This document shows positions 16,085 through 24,571 of a stretch of DNA of 49,739 nt, in pieces; position 1 is the first letter of the stretch, and each line of letters opens with the position of its first letter. Location of the stretch: IMG/VR virus record IMGVR_UViG_3300038424_000111, positions 1 through 49,739 of that record; one strand, given 5' to 3'. The notes under the pieces were generated by a model, which ran no database searches, was not told the DNA's origin, and saw only the letters and a list, made by a program, of their open reading frames with translations. The stretch comes from a virus. A program made the translations under genes and the position numbers.

Positions 16085-19000
16085 TACCTTTGACTCTCAT
16101 GTTTCGGAATAAACTTCACGGATAGAGCTAGCGGTTCAAACCCGTATGCTTCGTTATTTGTCGTCAGGCTGAACCCAAACCTGTGCAGCACGTAATCTCC
16201 AAACTGGTTACACTGTTCGCTCAAAATGGGCATTGCCACCCTGAAACCGGGCTTTGAAGGGGACATATTGACCGTCTGGCTTGCCGAACTCGTATCTCCC
16301 CAATGGGAGAGGATAATTGGATTTGTCGTGTTCGTTTTCGCCATAGTCGCGAGTCTTAGCCAGCGGATTGCGGTTGTCTTCCAAAGGTCGTCTAAGGGAA
16401 GGTCGCCCAGGACCATATTCCCGACAATGGCGTTTCCGTCAAAGTCGGTCCCGTTTTCAAGAAGCTCCATGTACCCGGTATCGATGAAGCCGTAATTGTA
16501 GAGATTTCCCTGAAGATCGGTTACGGTGCATCCGCATTGGAGTTGCTTTCCCGAACCCCTTACAATTTCAAACCATTTATTCCTGTGGACATCGTAAACA
16601 AGTTCCTTGTCCAAAGTTGTCGATGTCCCGGAGGCGAACAGCCAATGGTATTCTTTGTTCAAATCGTCGTAGAAGGCTTTTGATTCAGATATCATTGCCC
16701 GATTTATCGAGTAGGGTTTGCGTTCGTCAAAATAATCGGAAATGTCATTATTAATAGGCAGAAACCCTTTCCCGTCAAACATGACTATGCTTTCATTCCC
16801 CTGCCATATTGCAACGGTCCTGCTGTACCCCCCAAACATCTGAGAAGGAGCGGGAAGGGCCACCATTGTCTGAGGGGCGGGACAGCCTATGGTGGGAGAG
16901 ACCTGGTATTGCGCCCACTGTGAAGGATTATCCCCAACTACGATATAGGTCCCATTCACTTTGGTTATGACCAGTGTGTTGTAAAGAGTGGTTCCGTATT
17001 GAGAATAAAGCCAGCACCCGGCTGTAAGCTCTGTTGAATCCCCGAAATAAAAAGTTACCGAGTCGCTTCCGTTGAGTACATTTGCCGTCCCACTGTTTGA
17101 GCAAATCATGGAGTTTTGCTTGTCGGCCTGGTTCGAGCAAAGCCAGATTCTATCCATGGCCGCAAGAGGGAATTTGTACGGGTAAATCTGAACGGGCGCG
17201 GGTATGCCGGTTACGTAATTTATTTCAACTGTCGTATCCAATGTAGTGCTGAATGCAAATTGGTAATAATAAAGAAGCGCGTCATTTGCCCTATTTAGAC
17301 TTTGCGTGAATTCATCCTCGAAGGGAGGGGCGTCCCAGGAAATTATGCCCGTATCTGCGAGGCTCACATTATTAACGCTTGTTCCGTCAATAACAGTCCC
17401 AACGTCTACCCATGCCTGCCCGTTCCAATAGGAAACGGTGCATTGAGTAGTGGCTACTGAATTTACCTTGCCGCCGCCCAAGTAGAAATGCACAGCGGTC
17501 ATCCGGTCGCTAAAGCCTATAGCAATATTTTGACTTGGGGGCAGCGTGCCGATATTTAAAAAGGTGGACGGATCGGCGCTTGAATATGAATCGTCAAACA
17601 CGTTGTTTGTATAATCGACGTAATTATGCCCGTTGTACTTCTCGCACGAAGCTATGGTCCTTTCGACTCCATCCCATATATCGGCAATGGGCTGCATCGC
17701 TGTGCCCAAAGTCACATAATAGATGGAAGTAGCGTTTGAGGCGGAAAGAGTCAGTTCGTACCAATAGAGTGAAAGGGAATCTCTTACCGATTGTTTAGCA
17801 ACCGCCTGAGTATCGTCAAAGGTTATAAATCCGGTTTGAGTCATACCCGCCGTGCCGTCCACAAGATTACTTACGGCTACCCAGGTAGACCCGTCCCAGT
17901 AGTTTACGGAAATAGCGCCTGAAACCGTGTTGGGGCTTGCTACGTAGATTTTTATACCGTTTAGGCTTAAAGACGAACCAATATAGCAAGTAACCGAGCT
18001 AGGTGTTGAAGTTGAGTAAGGAGCAACCGGAGTCGTAAAATTCGCTGTGTGCCGTTGGATGCCGCTGCTCAGCCTGAATTCGTCTAGGTCGCCGTTAAGA
18101 TAATCGAGCACCGAGGTTCCATCCGTCCGTGCCCCAATGTAGACAAGCCCCGAATAATTTGCGGGAACGGTGGCTTTAGAACTGCTGCCTGCAAGTTGAC
18201 CGTTGACAAATATTTTATATCCGGCTGCTCCCTGGCTCACTTCGATGTGCTGGAAAACACCCGCAGTAACGGCCGCGCTCGATGTGCTTACGATTGTCGA
18301 TTCGGTCCCGGAAACATTATATTTGAGAAGGACCGCCCCGGTTGTGTCTACATAGAGACGGAACCAGTTATTTGCGTTTGTTATCTGGGAGTAGATGCAC
18401 TGATCAGCGGTAAAAGCGGCCGGCATAAACCATGTATCGATTGTCCACACGCCTCCCGAAAGATTAAACCCTGAATTGTCGGGTATTGTAAGATATGCGG
18501 TCGCTCCGCCAAATTTACCCGAGCCACCGCCGAACTCGAAGTTTAATGCGTCAAAGGTCATATTGACGTTTGTAACGGTGTTTGGACTTGACGATGAATC
18601 GGTAACATCGCTATCAAGGTGCAGAATGAGCTTGGTGTGTGTATCTATCCCGGTCCCAGGGGCGGGAACCAAAATGGCTGAATTTTCCGCATCGGACATG
18701 GTGTTTTGAAGAACGTCTGTAAAGTCGTATTTGAAAGAACCCGCAGGGTCATAGTTTACAAAGGCCCCCACAACCATCTCATCCCCGCCCCAAATGAGAG
18801 ATTCGGCGCTGTTGCAGTAGACACATGCTCCGTCTGGACCGGATGCAAAAAATCCCCTTCCCACTCCTGCTGCGTCCGTATGAAGGGCGTTTGCATTGAA
18901 ATCCCCAGCGTTTGGTATCGCTGTGTCGTTCGTGTAAACCTTGGAGTTGGCGTCGCTTGCGTCATAAGCCTGGGTCAGCAGGTGGGATTCTACCGGCTGC

Positions 19001-19221
19001 GTTTTCACGAAATGGTATGCCGATCTTATGTGAGGATTAGCAAGAACATCAGGGTTTATCTTCGTCATCCCCCGGATTCCCTGGGGGTGCGTATCGGTAT
19101 AGCGCATGTTCTGGAGCGTGGTGAAGTTGGTCCCCACCATCACACCATCATCTGAAGTGACAAGTTTCCCGTTAAGGGGGATGTCTTTTTTGATTAGCTG
19201 GTCGCCACTCTGTTGCGCCAT
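16084..19221 (-). CDS. Large LamG-domain tail/stem protein
   Basis: 1045 aa. A LamG/concanavalin-type domain occupies about 195-405 (TKLILHLDSDVTDSS, VWTIDTWFMPAAF, IFVNGQLAGSSS, GDLDEFRLSSG). Several beta repeats with SVNYWDGSTWV/VSYWNGQAWV follow (about 440-640). The C-terminal 400 residues contain SRTVAIWQGNESIVMFDGKG and YHWLFASG, a propeller-like region as in stem or tail-tube proteins of short-tailed phages. Likely a structural tail component with a sugar-binding module. Ribosome site AAAGGAAC. Confidence 0.65.
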   Translation of the reverse strand: MAQQSGDQLIKKDIPLNGKLVTSDDGVMVGTNFTTLQNMRYTDTHPQGIRGMTKINPDVLANPHIRSAYHFVKTQPVESHLLTQAYDASDANSKVYTNDTAIPNAGDFNANALHTDAAGVGRGFFASGPDGACVYCNSAESLIWGGDEMVVGAFVNYDPAGSFKYDFTDVLQNTMSDAENSAILVPAPGTGIDTHTKLILHLDSDVTDSSSSPNTVTNVNMTFDALNFEFGGGSGKFGGATAYLTIPDNSGFNLSGGVWTIDTWFMPAAFTADQCIYSQITNANNWFRLYVDTTGAVLLKYNVSGTESTIVSTSSAAVTAGVFQHIEVSQGAAGYKIFVNGQLAGSSSKATVPANYSGLVYIGARTDGTSVLDYLNGDLDEFRLSSGIQRHTANFTTPVAPYSTSTPSSVTCYIGSSLSLNGIKIYVASPNTVSGAISVNYWDGSTWVAVSNLVDGTAGMTQTGFITFDDTQAVAKQSVRDSLSLYWYELTLSASNATSIYYVTLGTAMQPIADIWDGVERTIASCEKYNGHNYVDYTNNVFDDSYSSADPSTFLNIGTLPPSQNIAIGFSDRMTAVHFYLGGGKVNSVATTQCTVSYWNGQAWVDVGTVIDGTSVNNVSLADTGIISWDAPPFEDEFTQSLNRANDALLYYYQFAFSTTLDTTVEINYVTGIPAPVQIYPYKFPLAAMDRIWLCSNQADKQNSMICSNSGTANVLNGSDSVTFYFGDSTELTAGCWLYSQYGTTLYNTLVITKVNGTYIVVGDNPSQWAQYQVSPTIGCPAPQTMVALPAPSQMFGGYSRTVAIWQGNESIVMFDGKGFLPINNDISDYFDERKPYSINRAMISESKAFYDDLNKEYHWLFASGTSTTLDKELVYDVHRNKWFEIVRGSGKQLQCGCTVTDLQGNLYNYGFIDTGYMELLENGTDFDGNAIVGNMVLGDLPLDDLWKTTAIRWLRLATMAKTNTTNPIILSHWGDTSSASQTVNMSPSKPGFRVAMPILSEQCNQFGDYVLHRFGFSLTTNNEAYGFEPLALSVKFIPKHESQR

Positions 19222-19230
19222 GATGTTCCT

Positions 19231-19497
19231 TTAGAGGTTGAGGCGGTAGCCTTGGACATTCAGGCCTACAGTCCCCGTGCCTGTTCCTATTTTCCCGTAG
19301 TAAACTGTCGCAGCACTTAGAATAGGCATTGTGAACTGCGGCCCCGCGAGCCCTGCCAGTGCAGTGGCAGCATTTATAAACATAAAAGAAGTGAATATTC
19401 CCAAGGTATTAGTATTACCAACTTCTAAACCCACATTTACGTTATTGCCATGGTCGAGTAGCATAATATTCATAATGACATGGGTAATATAAGGATT
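19231..19497 (-). pseudogene. 3' part of the frameshifted secreted fibre-like gene
   Basis: 88 codons in the +1 frame relative to the upstream reading frame. They follow directly if one C of the C8 run (19498-19505) is skipped: FPP then NPYITHVIMNIMLLDHGNN, NVGLEVGNTNTLGI and a terminal GLNVQGYRLNL. No ribosome site precedes an internal ATG (19473), so independent translation is unlikely. Either the gene is read through by a +1 shift, or the genome really has C7 here and the sequence holds a homopolymer error. Confidence 0.6.
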
Positions 19498-20236
19498 GGG
19501 GGGGGAACTGCCCCGTAAAGTCCAATGTTTGTGGCCATGTCCCCGTAAGAGAATCAAATAGACTCAACGCTTCCATAAAATAAAGATCGTAATTATTTTG
19601 GATAAATGGGACGAAGTAAGCATTTATCCAAGGAGTTGCGCCTATCCATCTATAATATGTATAACCCAATGGCAATTCAGGAGAGGTCGCAGACAGAGAC
19701 ATCAGGCATGAAGCCGTCTGCATGACAGGATCATAAATTTCAAAAATGTAGTATATGCTCGATCCCTGCGGACCTGTGCCCGCAGGAGAACCGATATCCA
19801 ATCCTCCAACTCCGTTAATTGCACTGTTGAGCGTTTGGCCCGATATGGGAGCAGAAAGCGTGATAGTCGTCCCATCGTTGGGGTTTTGCAGAACCATCCC
19901 TGCGCCAAACGAAATACTGATTGTTGTCGGAGCATTATCCCCCAAAGGAGTTTGAAGTGACAAATTTGAAAACCCAAGCCCTTGTGTGCTCTGAGTCGCC
20001 AGCGCCCCCTGATCGTCAACCACCTGCGCGGGATTGCCTGTAACCGTAGGCGCTGTTATCCCCGCCGTGGCGTAAGGAGCTACTATCTTTCTCCTGGAAG
20101 GCACATTGGAGGATAGTTGCGGGAGCCTGATTGCTCTTCTTTGCGGTGAATAAGTCGGCCTCATCTCTTCACCTTTCACCGAACCGGCAAAACCAAATAA
20201 AAGAATAATCCACAAAAACCATGCAACGACTCTCAT
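19442..20236 (-). CDS. Secreted fibre-like protein, 5' part (frame broken at C8)
   Basis: 264 aa as read. A secretion signal (MRVVAWFLWIILLFGFAG then SVKG) is followed by a beta-rich Ser/Thr region (TTISISFGAGMVLQNPNDG) and a C-terminal unit ASCLMSLSATSPELPLGYTYYRWIG, a pattern common in phage tail-fibre-like proteins. After FPP at about 244-246 the frame turns into an unconvincing tail rich in Tyr and Cys. The +1 frame continues the expected pattern for 88 more residues, giving about 334 aa. ATGA overlap with the upstream gene; ribosome site GGGGAGAAG. Confidence 0.65.
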   Translation of the reverse strand: MRVVAWFLWIILLFGFAGSVKGEEMRPTYSPQRRAIRLPQLSSNVPSRRKIVAPYATAGITAPTVTGNPAQVVDDQGALATQSTQGLGFSNLSLQTPLGDNAPTTISISFGAGMVLQNPNDGTTITLSAPISGQTLNSAINGVGGLDIGSPAGTGPQGSSIYYIFEIYDPVMQTASCLMSLSATSPELPLGYTYYRWIGATPWINAYFVPFIQNNYDLYFMEALSLFDSLTGTWPQTLDFTGQFPPQSLYYPCHYEYYATRPWQ

Positions 20237-20239
20237 TTC

Positions 20240-21157
20240 TCATCTTCTCCCCGCCTTCATATTTACTTTCATCCGGTTGTTCGTTCTGTACCGGGCAGAA
20301 ATTCCGTATGAGTACCGCTTCACCTGATTATCGAAATGGATGTAATATTTATCCCCCTCGTTCGGCTTGGAATCCCGGTATTTGTAAAGCCAGGCCGCAT
20401 ACATTATGACCGCAAGGCAGTACTCACGTTGGAAGCGATAGACTCCATAGTCCGAGAAAACAGGCGCGGGTCTTTGAACATAGGGCAGGCTGATCGTATA
20501 TCCCGGCGTCGAGGGGGGCGGGTCAATAACGATCATGCTTCGGCCCTGCGGAACGATCTCGTAAGCGTCCCCTGCGCTCCATTGGTTTACCGTCCCGGAG
20601 AAAAGGGCTGTCACAAGCTGGGTGCTGGATGTTTTGGAAAGAATGATTCCCAGTGAGCCGTCAGTAATGTCATGCACCGAATCCCCAGCGTCGAACGAAG
20701 AAAAATCAGCGGTTGAATCGGTAAGAACCGACTGCCCCCCCGAGGCGACGCTTGTTCCCGAAGCCGTTCCGCTGACCGGCGCGGGAGGGTCTGGATCGTC
20801 AATAATTGTGAAGTTATAAGGATATTGGACGGAGTTTTGCTGGTTCCGATACAGAATTTCCGAGTAATCTTTATAGAAAAGATAATGGTTGTCGCTTACC
20901 CCGTCGTTTAGGGTCACGAAGTAGCGGTTGTCGTGTGTCTTTGCGAAAAGCTCAAGATAGTCGGCATTGAGCGTGTAACTCGGTATTCCAGTCTGAGTCG
21001 TTATTGCCTGAGTGTTTTTAAAGCACTCGGTACGGGAAACGAACTCGACAGCCCCCTGCCACAAGTACATATAGCTGGTGAAACCATCCATCCAGCCGCT
21101 AGATGAGGACTCGTTTAGAATATCACGCAACTGCCGGAGTAGCTGGTTCCCGTCCAT
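20240..21157 (-). CDS. Head-tail adaptor-type virion protein
   Basis: 305 aa. The N-terminal helices (GNQLLRQLRDILNE, YMYLWQGAVEFVSRT) match the start of adaptor proteins that bind below the portal. An inserted beta domain spans about 130-215 (SGTASGTSVASGGQSVL, IVPQGRSMIVID). The C-terminus is helical again (FQREYCLAVIMYAAWLYKYRD) with a basic end. Its place between coat and tail genes supports the adaptor role (inference). It overlaps the upstream coiled-coil gene by 35 bp. Confidence 0.6.
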   Translation of the reverse strand: MDGNQLLRQLRDILNESSSSGWMDGFTSYMYLWQGAVEFVSRTECFKNTQAITTQTGIPSYTLNADYLELFAKTHDNRYFVTLNDGVSDNHYLFYKDYSEILYRNQQNSVQYPYNFTIIDDPDPPAPVSGTASGTSVASGGQSVLTDSTADFSSFDAGDSVHDITDGSLGIILSKTSSTQLVTALFSGTVNQWSAGDAYEIVPQGRSMIVIDPPPSTPGYTISLPYVQRPAPVFSDYGVYRFQREYCLAVIMYAAWLYKYRDSKPNEGDKYYIHFDNQVKRYSYGISARYRTNNRMKVNMKAGRR

Positions 21158-21800
21158 CCTGTAACTCCATCATCTCGCCAAAAGAGGGAGAATCTTCATC
21201 CCCGGTAAAGGGAGCGACTTTTCTTGTCCGGCATGTCATGCTTTTGGGCCGGAGCTTTTCGCAGTTGGTATTTTCGCCTAGGAGCTTATTGCAGATTTGC
21301 GTTGCGATTGTGGCATCATCCCTTGAAACCATGCCGCCTTTGTAGCTCTTGAGGTTGAGCATTGAAGCAAGGCGCTTGTCGATTTTTACGCACGGGTTCA
21401 TCTGGCGTTTTAGTTCTTCGTGGGCGCTTGCTTCACCTGTTTGCATGTCATCGTAGGTGAAAAGAGTTTCCTTGATCCCCGCTTCGAGGTTTGCGACTTC
21501 CCGAGTCAGGAAGTTCTTTTGAGGTCCGTTCAGCTTGGGCCGAGAGGCTTCAACTTCCTTGACTTTGGCCTCAAGCAGCCTTGTTTCCGCTGCATACTCA
21601 GGGCCGCTCGGCACTATTTCGTCATCGGCCGGCCGTCGCTTCCGTTGCTTCAATTCCTCTTTTTGAGCGGCAAGCTGCTGGTCGAAATACCATGCAGGGT
21701 AAGTCGATGTTAGAATCTCTTGCTTTTTCTCGAATTTCTTGTCCACATCGGTGAAAAACTGGATATCTTCTATTCCCGCTGATCTTGCGTCTTGAGCCAT
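21123..21800 (-). CDS. Coiled-coil virion-region protein
   Basis: 225 aa. Mostly helical: AGIEDIQFFTDVDKKFEKKQEI, LAAQKEELKQRKRRP, LLEAKVKEVEASRP, then a more compact region with NPCVKIDKRLASMLNL and CNKLLG. No enzymatic motif. It lies directly between the beta-helix head protein and the adaptor, with AAGGA before the ATG. A structural or assembly role is inferred from position only. Confidence 0.55.
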   Translation of the reverse strand: MAQDARSAGIEDIQFFTDVDKKFEKKQEILTSTYPAWYFDQQLAAQKEELKQRKRRPADDEIVPSGPEYAAETRLLEAKVKEVEASRPKLNGPQKNFLTREVANLEAGIKETLFTYDDMQTGEASAHEELKRQMNPCVKIDKRLASMLNLKSYKGGMVSRDDATIATQICNKLLGENTNCEKLRPKSMTCRTRKVAPFTGDEDSPSFGEMMELQDGREPATPAVA

Positions 21801-21823
21801 AAAAAATCCTTATTTGGAGGTTG

Positions 21824-21843
21824 GGGAGGACCGAAGCCCTCCC
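21824..21843 (-). other. GC hairpin in late intergenic gap
   Basis: GGGAGG (21824-21829) pairs with CCTCCC (21838-21843) around a loop containing CTTCGG on the transcript strand. There is no T run, so it is not a classical terminator; it may stabilise or delimit mRNA ends. Confidence 0.45.
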
Positions 21844-21851
21844 TGTAAAAG

Positions 21852-22883
21852 TTAAGCGGCTGTCGCATACAATGTGCCGAACCCGGCGGAACTGGTCGGA
21901 GTCAGCACACCGCCTATAAGCACCATGCTTGTGTGGGCGTTGTCCCAACTTCCGGCGTTCGTGTAACAATTCGGATCTACAATTACTCTCCCGCTAGCCT
22001 GAGCGGCGGTAATCGACATGGCGCTGGTTTGGGCATGGGCCGCATTAACCGAAGTTGAAATGAAACCGCAACCTTCAAACCAGACGCAGCCAAATCCGAT
22101 GGAGTTGGCGTCTACTGTTTTGATGAATGGAGTGTTGGTCGAGGAAGAAAGCCGCTGGATGAACTTGTCACGTCTGAAAGTGATGATTCCGGTTCCGGCT
22201 CCGATCAGCACGGTGCTGTTGGCCGCACTGCCCGAATCAATGGTGTAGGAACCCATCACGCAGTCTTCAACCAGCGTATCGGCGGCAGCGCTGAAATACG
22301 CAGCGTAGGCTCCCACGGCATCGTTGCCTGTGTTGACAGGCCATGCAATACCTACGTTGCGGAGAACATTGCGATCCCCCGAAACATAAACGCCGCCGGA
22401 AAGATATGTCTGGCCGTTTCCAACTACGAAACTGACATTTTTAATCAGACAGTCGTTTGCGCTCAGAGAAAAAAGCGGAACCTGGCTTGTAAGCGCGGTC
22501 GTGGCTGTAGAAGCCCATCCTATTCTGGACCGTTGGCTGAAAGGGTTGCCATCGTTTACGCCGATAAGATGGACCCCGTCCTTCGCCCAGTTGAGAGTTG
22601 TCGATTGATAGTCCGTTGTGGAGCCTGCTGTATTGCTCTCAGCATACATCAGAACCACATCGTTCTGATTCGCTACGGCTGCGGTTTGAGCATAAGGAAG
22701 GGTTTTGAGTGCCTGGTCCGGTCTTTGGCCGGTATTTGAATCCGAACCGCTGTAGGGTTTAACATGCCAGATATTGCCGGGTATAAATGGCAGTTCCGCC
22801 AAAATCGGCATGACCCTGGAACCGCGCACGTTTACCAATTTCACTTGCCCTTGATTGTTCGTATAGGCTATTGCACCGCCCAT
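21852..22883 (-). CDS. Beta-helix head or fibre protein
   Basis: 343 aa. Runs of short strands and turns (NDCLIKNVSFVVGNGQTY, GGVYVSGDRNVLRNVGIAW, DTLVEDCVMGSY) are typical of a right-handed parallel beta-helix of about eight rungs. HVKPYSGSDSNTG at about 40-52 resembles a cap or metal site seen in phage spike and decoration proteins. It lies next to the coat genes rather than the tailspike, so it may be a capsid fibre. Ribosome site AGGAAAGGA. It is bounded on both sides by GC hairpins. Confidence 0.6.
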   Translation of the reverse strand: MGGAIAYTNNQGQVKLVNVRGSRVMPILAELPFIPGNIWHVKPYSGSDSNTGQRPDQALKTLPYAQTAAVANQNDVVLMYAESNTAGSTTDYQSTTLNWAKDGVHLIGVNDGNPFSQRSRIGWASTATTALTSQVPLFSLSANDCLIKNVSFVVGNGQTYLSGGVYVSGDRNVLRNVGIAWPVNTGNDAVGAYAAYFSAAADTLVEDCVMGSYTIDSGSAANSTVLIGAGTGIITFRRDKFIQRLSSSTNTPFIKTVDANSIGFGCVWFEGCGFISTSVNAAHAQTSAMSITAAQASGRVIVDPNCYTNAGSWDNAHTSMVLIGGVLTPTSSAGFGTLYATAA

Positions 22884-22917
22884 TTTGAATCCTTTCCTGC
22901 CAGTGATGGCTCACTGA

Positions 22918-22931
22918 GGGGCCGAAGCCCC
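22918..22931 (-). other. UUCG-tetraloop hairpin
   Basis: GGGGC (22918-22922) and GCCCC (22927-22931). In the minus-strand transcript this folds as GGGGC-UUCG-GCCCC, a very stable tetraloop, between the HNH stop and the beta-helix gene. No T tract follows. Confidence 0.5.
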
Positions 22932-22940
22932 CCAGCAGGG

Positions 22941-23546
22941 TTATGAGGTTAAGTAAAATTTGTTGTAATGTCCCTTTTTCATGCCAGCCGTGCATTCAGG
23001 GCAGTATTTCCGGCACTCTTCAGATTTCGGATAAATCCTGCCGCATTTTTTGCACGGTTGGTCATAAAGCCCATAGTGAATCCGTTGTTTCCTGAGAAAT
23101 GAACGACTAATGCCGAGTTTTGCGGCAGCCTCATCAAGGCCCTTGCTATCAGCAAGAGCCTTTTGGATAGACTCTTTGTCCACGATTTTGATTTTGTACT
23201 GTCCGAGATCGTGCGCTTTGGCGTGGCAAGATCGACACAACAATTCTTGATATTCATGCTCGTTCTTGTCGCCAGTGGTGTGATGCCCTGTAATTTCAAA
23301 AGAGTCGCCGGTTTTGCCACACTTGCTGCAAACAAGGCCATATTGCGCAACCAACCGTTCTTTTCCGTTCCCATGTCGGCTTTTCTCTTTATGTTTGAGG
23401 TTGGCTTCATGCTTCCTATCCTTGTTTATGTGCTTTGCTTCATGAACTTCTTGGCATTTCTTCCGACAAAACTTTTGATTGTTGCCAGTCGGATAAAACT
23501 TTTTCCTGCACTCTTCACAATACCTAGGCGCAATGTTTTTTCTCAT
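22941..23546 (-). CDS. HNH homing-type endonuclease with zinc ribbons
   Basis: 201 aa. An N-terminal zinc ribbon (CEECRKKF then FCRKKCQE) and a basic linker lead to an HNH core: CSKCGKTGD, ITGHHTTGDKNEHEYQELLC, RSCHAKAH. A helix-turn-helix-like segment follows (AAAKLGISRSFLRKQRI), then a final CKKCG and CPEC ribbon. The modular DNA-binding tail and its insertion between coat and downstream head genes fit a free-standing homing endonuclease. It has its own strong site (GGAGG) and a leader bounded by 13-bp direct repeats. Confidence 0.8.
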   Translation of the reverse strand: MRKNIAPRYCEECRKKFYPTGNNQKFCRKKCQEVHEAKHINKDRKHEANLKHKEKSRHGNGKERLVAQYGLVCSKCGKTGDSFEITGHHTTGDKNEHEYQELLCRSCHAKAHDLGQYKIKIVDKESIQKALADSKGLDEAAAKLGISRSFLRKQRIHYGLYDQPCKKCGRIYPKSEECRKYCPECTAGMKKGHYNKFYLTS

Positions 23547-23555
23547 AGGACAACC

Positions 23556-23623
23556 TCCATTTTAAAATGTTGGGTTAATGGCAGTAACCTACACTATATT
23601 ATGGAGATTGTCCATTTTAAAAT
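23556..23623. repeat. Direct repeats of a 13-mer around the HNH gene leader
   Basis: TCCATTTTAAAAT occurs at 23556-23568 and again at 23611-23623, 55 bp apart. Both contain the palindrome ATTTTAAAAT. They bracket the untranslated leader between the coat stop and the HNH start. They could be operator sites or junction scars of the HNH insertion. Confidence 0.6.
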
Positions 23624-23626
23624 CCA

Positions 23627-24550
23627 TTACGATACTTGACTCCCTAGTATAAAGCGCCAGTCCTTGAACCCGTAGGCGAACCTGAAATACATCGCCAGCT
23701 TCAAGGTGTAGGTCTCAAAATCCCAGGTGTTTTTCGGTTCGGGTTTAATCCGGTCCACCCAGAGATGATCTTCCTTCATCTGCGATTTCCAGGTGAGATA
23801 CCAGTTGGAGGTCGAATAGTCGTCCAACCGGGGCAGAACGAGAAGATCATATCTTTGGTATTGGAAGTTCACGTTTCCTTCCGCCGTATCCAGGCTTTTC
23901 GGGGTCTTAACGATCTCATAGGCGGTCTCGTGAAGATTGTCGGGAACGATCAGCATTAAATCGTCTCCAACGTCGATTCGCTCTCCGAGGTCATCGCGGA
24001 AAAGCCTCATCTTGAGCCTGGCCGCTGCAACCGCTGTTTTTGAAAGGGCCGCAGTGCTGAGGTTGTTAAAACCAACGGAAGTCGATGCGCCCGACTTGGT
24101 AAGATGCCCGGTCGAGCAAAGCGCCACGCCCTCTTCCGAGGTCATGTACTCGAAAGCCGCAGAGAAGGCGTAGACAAGGCTGTGCATTTCCGCCTTTATC
24201 TCGGTCCTTCTTGCCGCTCTCATGAGCCATGCTGCCCGGTTTGAAAGAACGCCGTACTGCTCGTCGTCCAGAAGTTTTCGCTGAAAGAGAAGGCCCCCCG
24301 AAAACTCTTTCGGCTCGATCTTCGTGTAGTAGCCGGAGAAGACGGGCAGGTAATTGATACGCCCGGTAAAAGCCGGAATGTCGGGAACGGTCCCGATTGA
24401 AAAGAAGTCCTCATACGCAGAGTCCGAAGACATCACCTTGAAAAGACGGTCTTTATAGCTGGGGATGTCCTTATATGTCTGCTGCTTCACGTTTTTGATA
24501 TGCCCTTCCACGAGCTTGCGGAAGGATGCTGATTCAATAATACTGGCCAT
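23627..24550 (-). CDS. Major capsid protein (HK97 fold)
   Basis: 307 aa. It is downstream of scaffold and decoration genes and has the expected size. The flow fits an HK97-type coat: an N-terminal arm (SFRKLVEGHIKNVKQQ), an E-loop-like region (INYLPVFSGYYTKIEP), a long spine helix (AAWLMRAARRTEIKAEMHS), then the A-domain strand LMLIVPDNLHETAYEIV and DLLVLPRLDDYST. The Mu gpT type of head protein shares the IVPDNL-like strand. Ribosome site GGAAAGGAG. No protease domain is attached or nearby. Confidence 0.75.
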   Translation of the reverse strand: MASIIESASFRKLVEGHIKNVKQQTYKDIPSYKDRLFKVMSSDSAYEDFFSIGTVPDIPAFTGRINYLPVFSGYYTKIEPKEFSGGLLFQRKLLDDEQYGVLSNRAAWLMRAARRTEIKAEMHSLVYAFSAAFEYMTSEEGVALCSTGHLTKSGASTSVGFNNLSTAALSKTAVAAARLKMRLFRDDLGERIDVGDDLMLIVPDNLHETAYEIVKTPKSLDTAEGNVNFQYQRYDLLVLPRLDDYSTSNWYLTWKSQMKEDHLWVDRIKPEPKNTWDFETYTLKLAMYFRFAYGFKDWRFILGSQVS

Positions 24551-24571
24551 GACTTAGCTCCTTTCCGCGCC

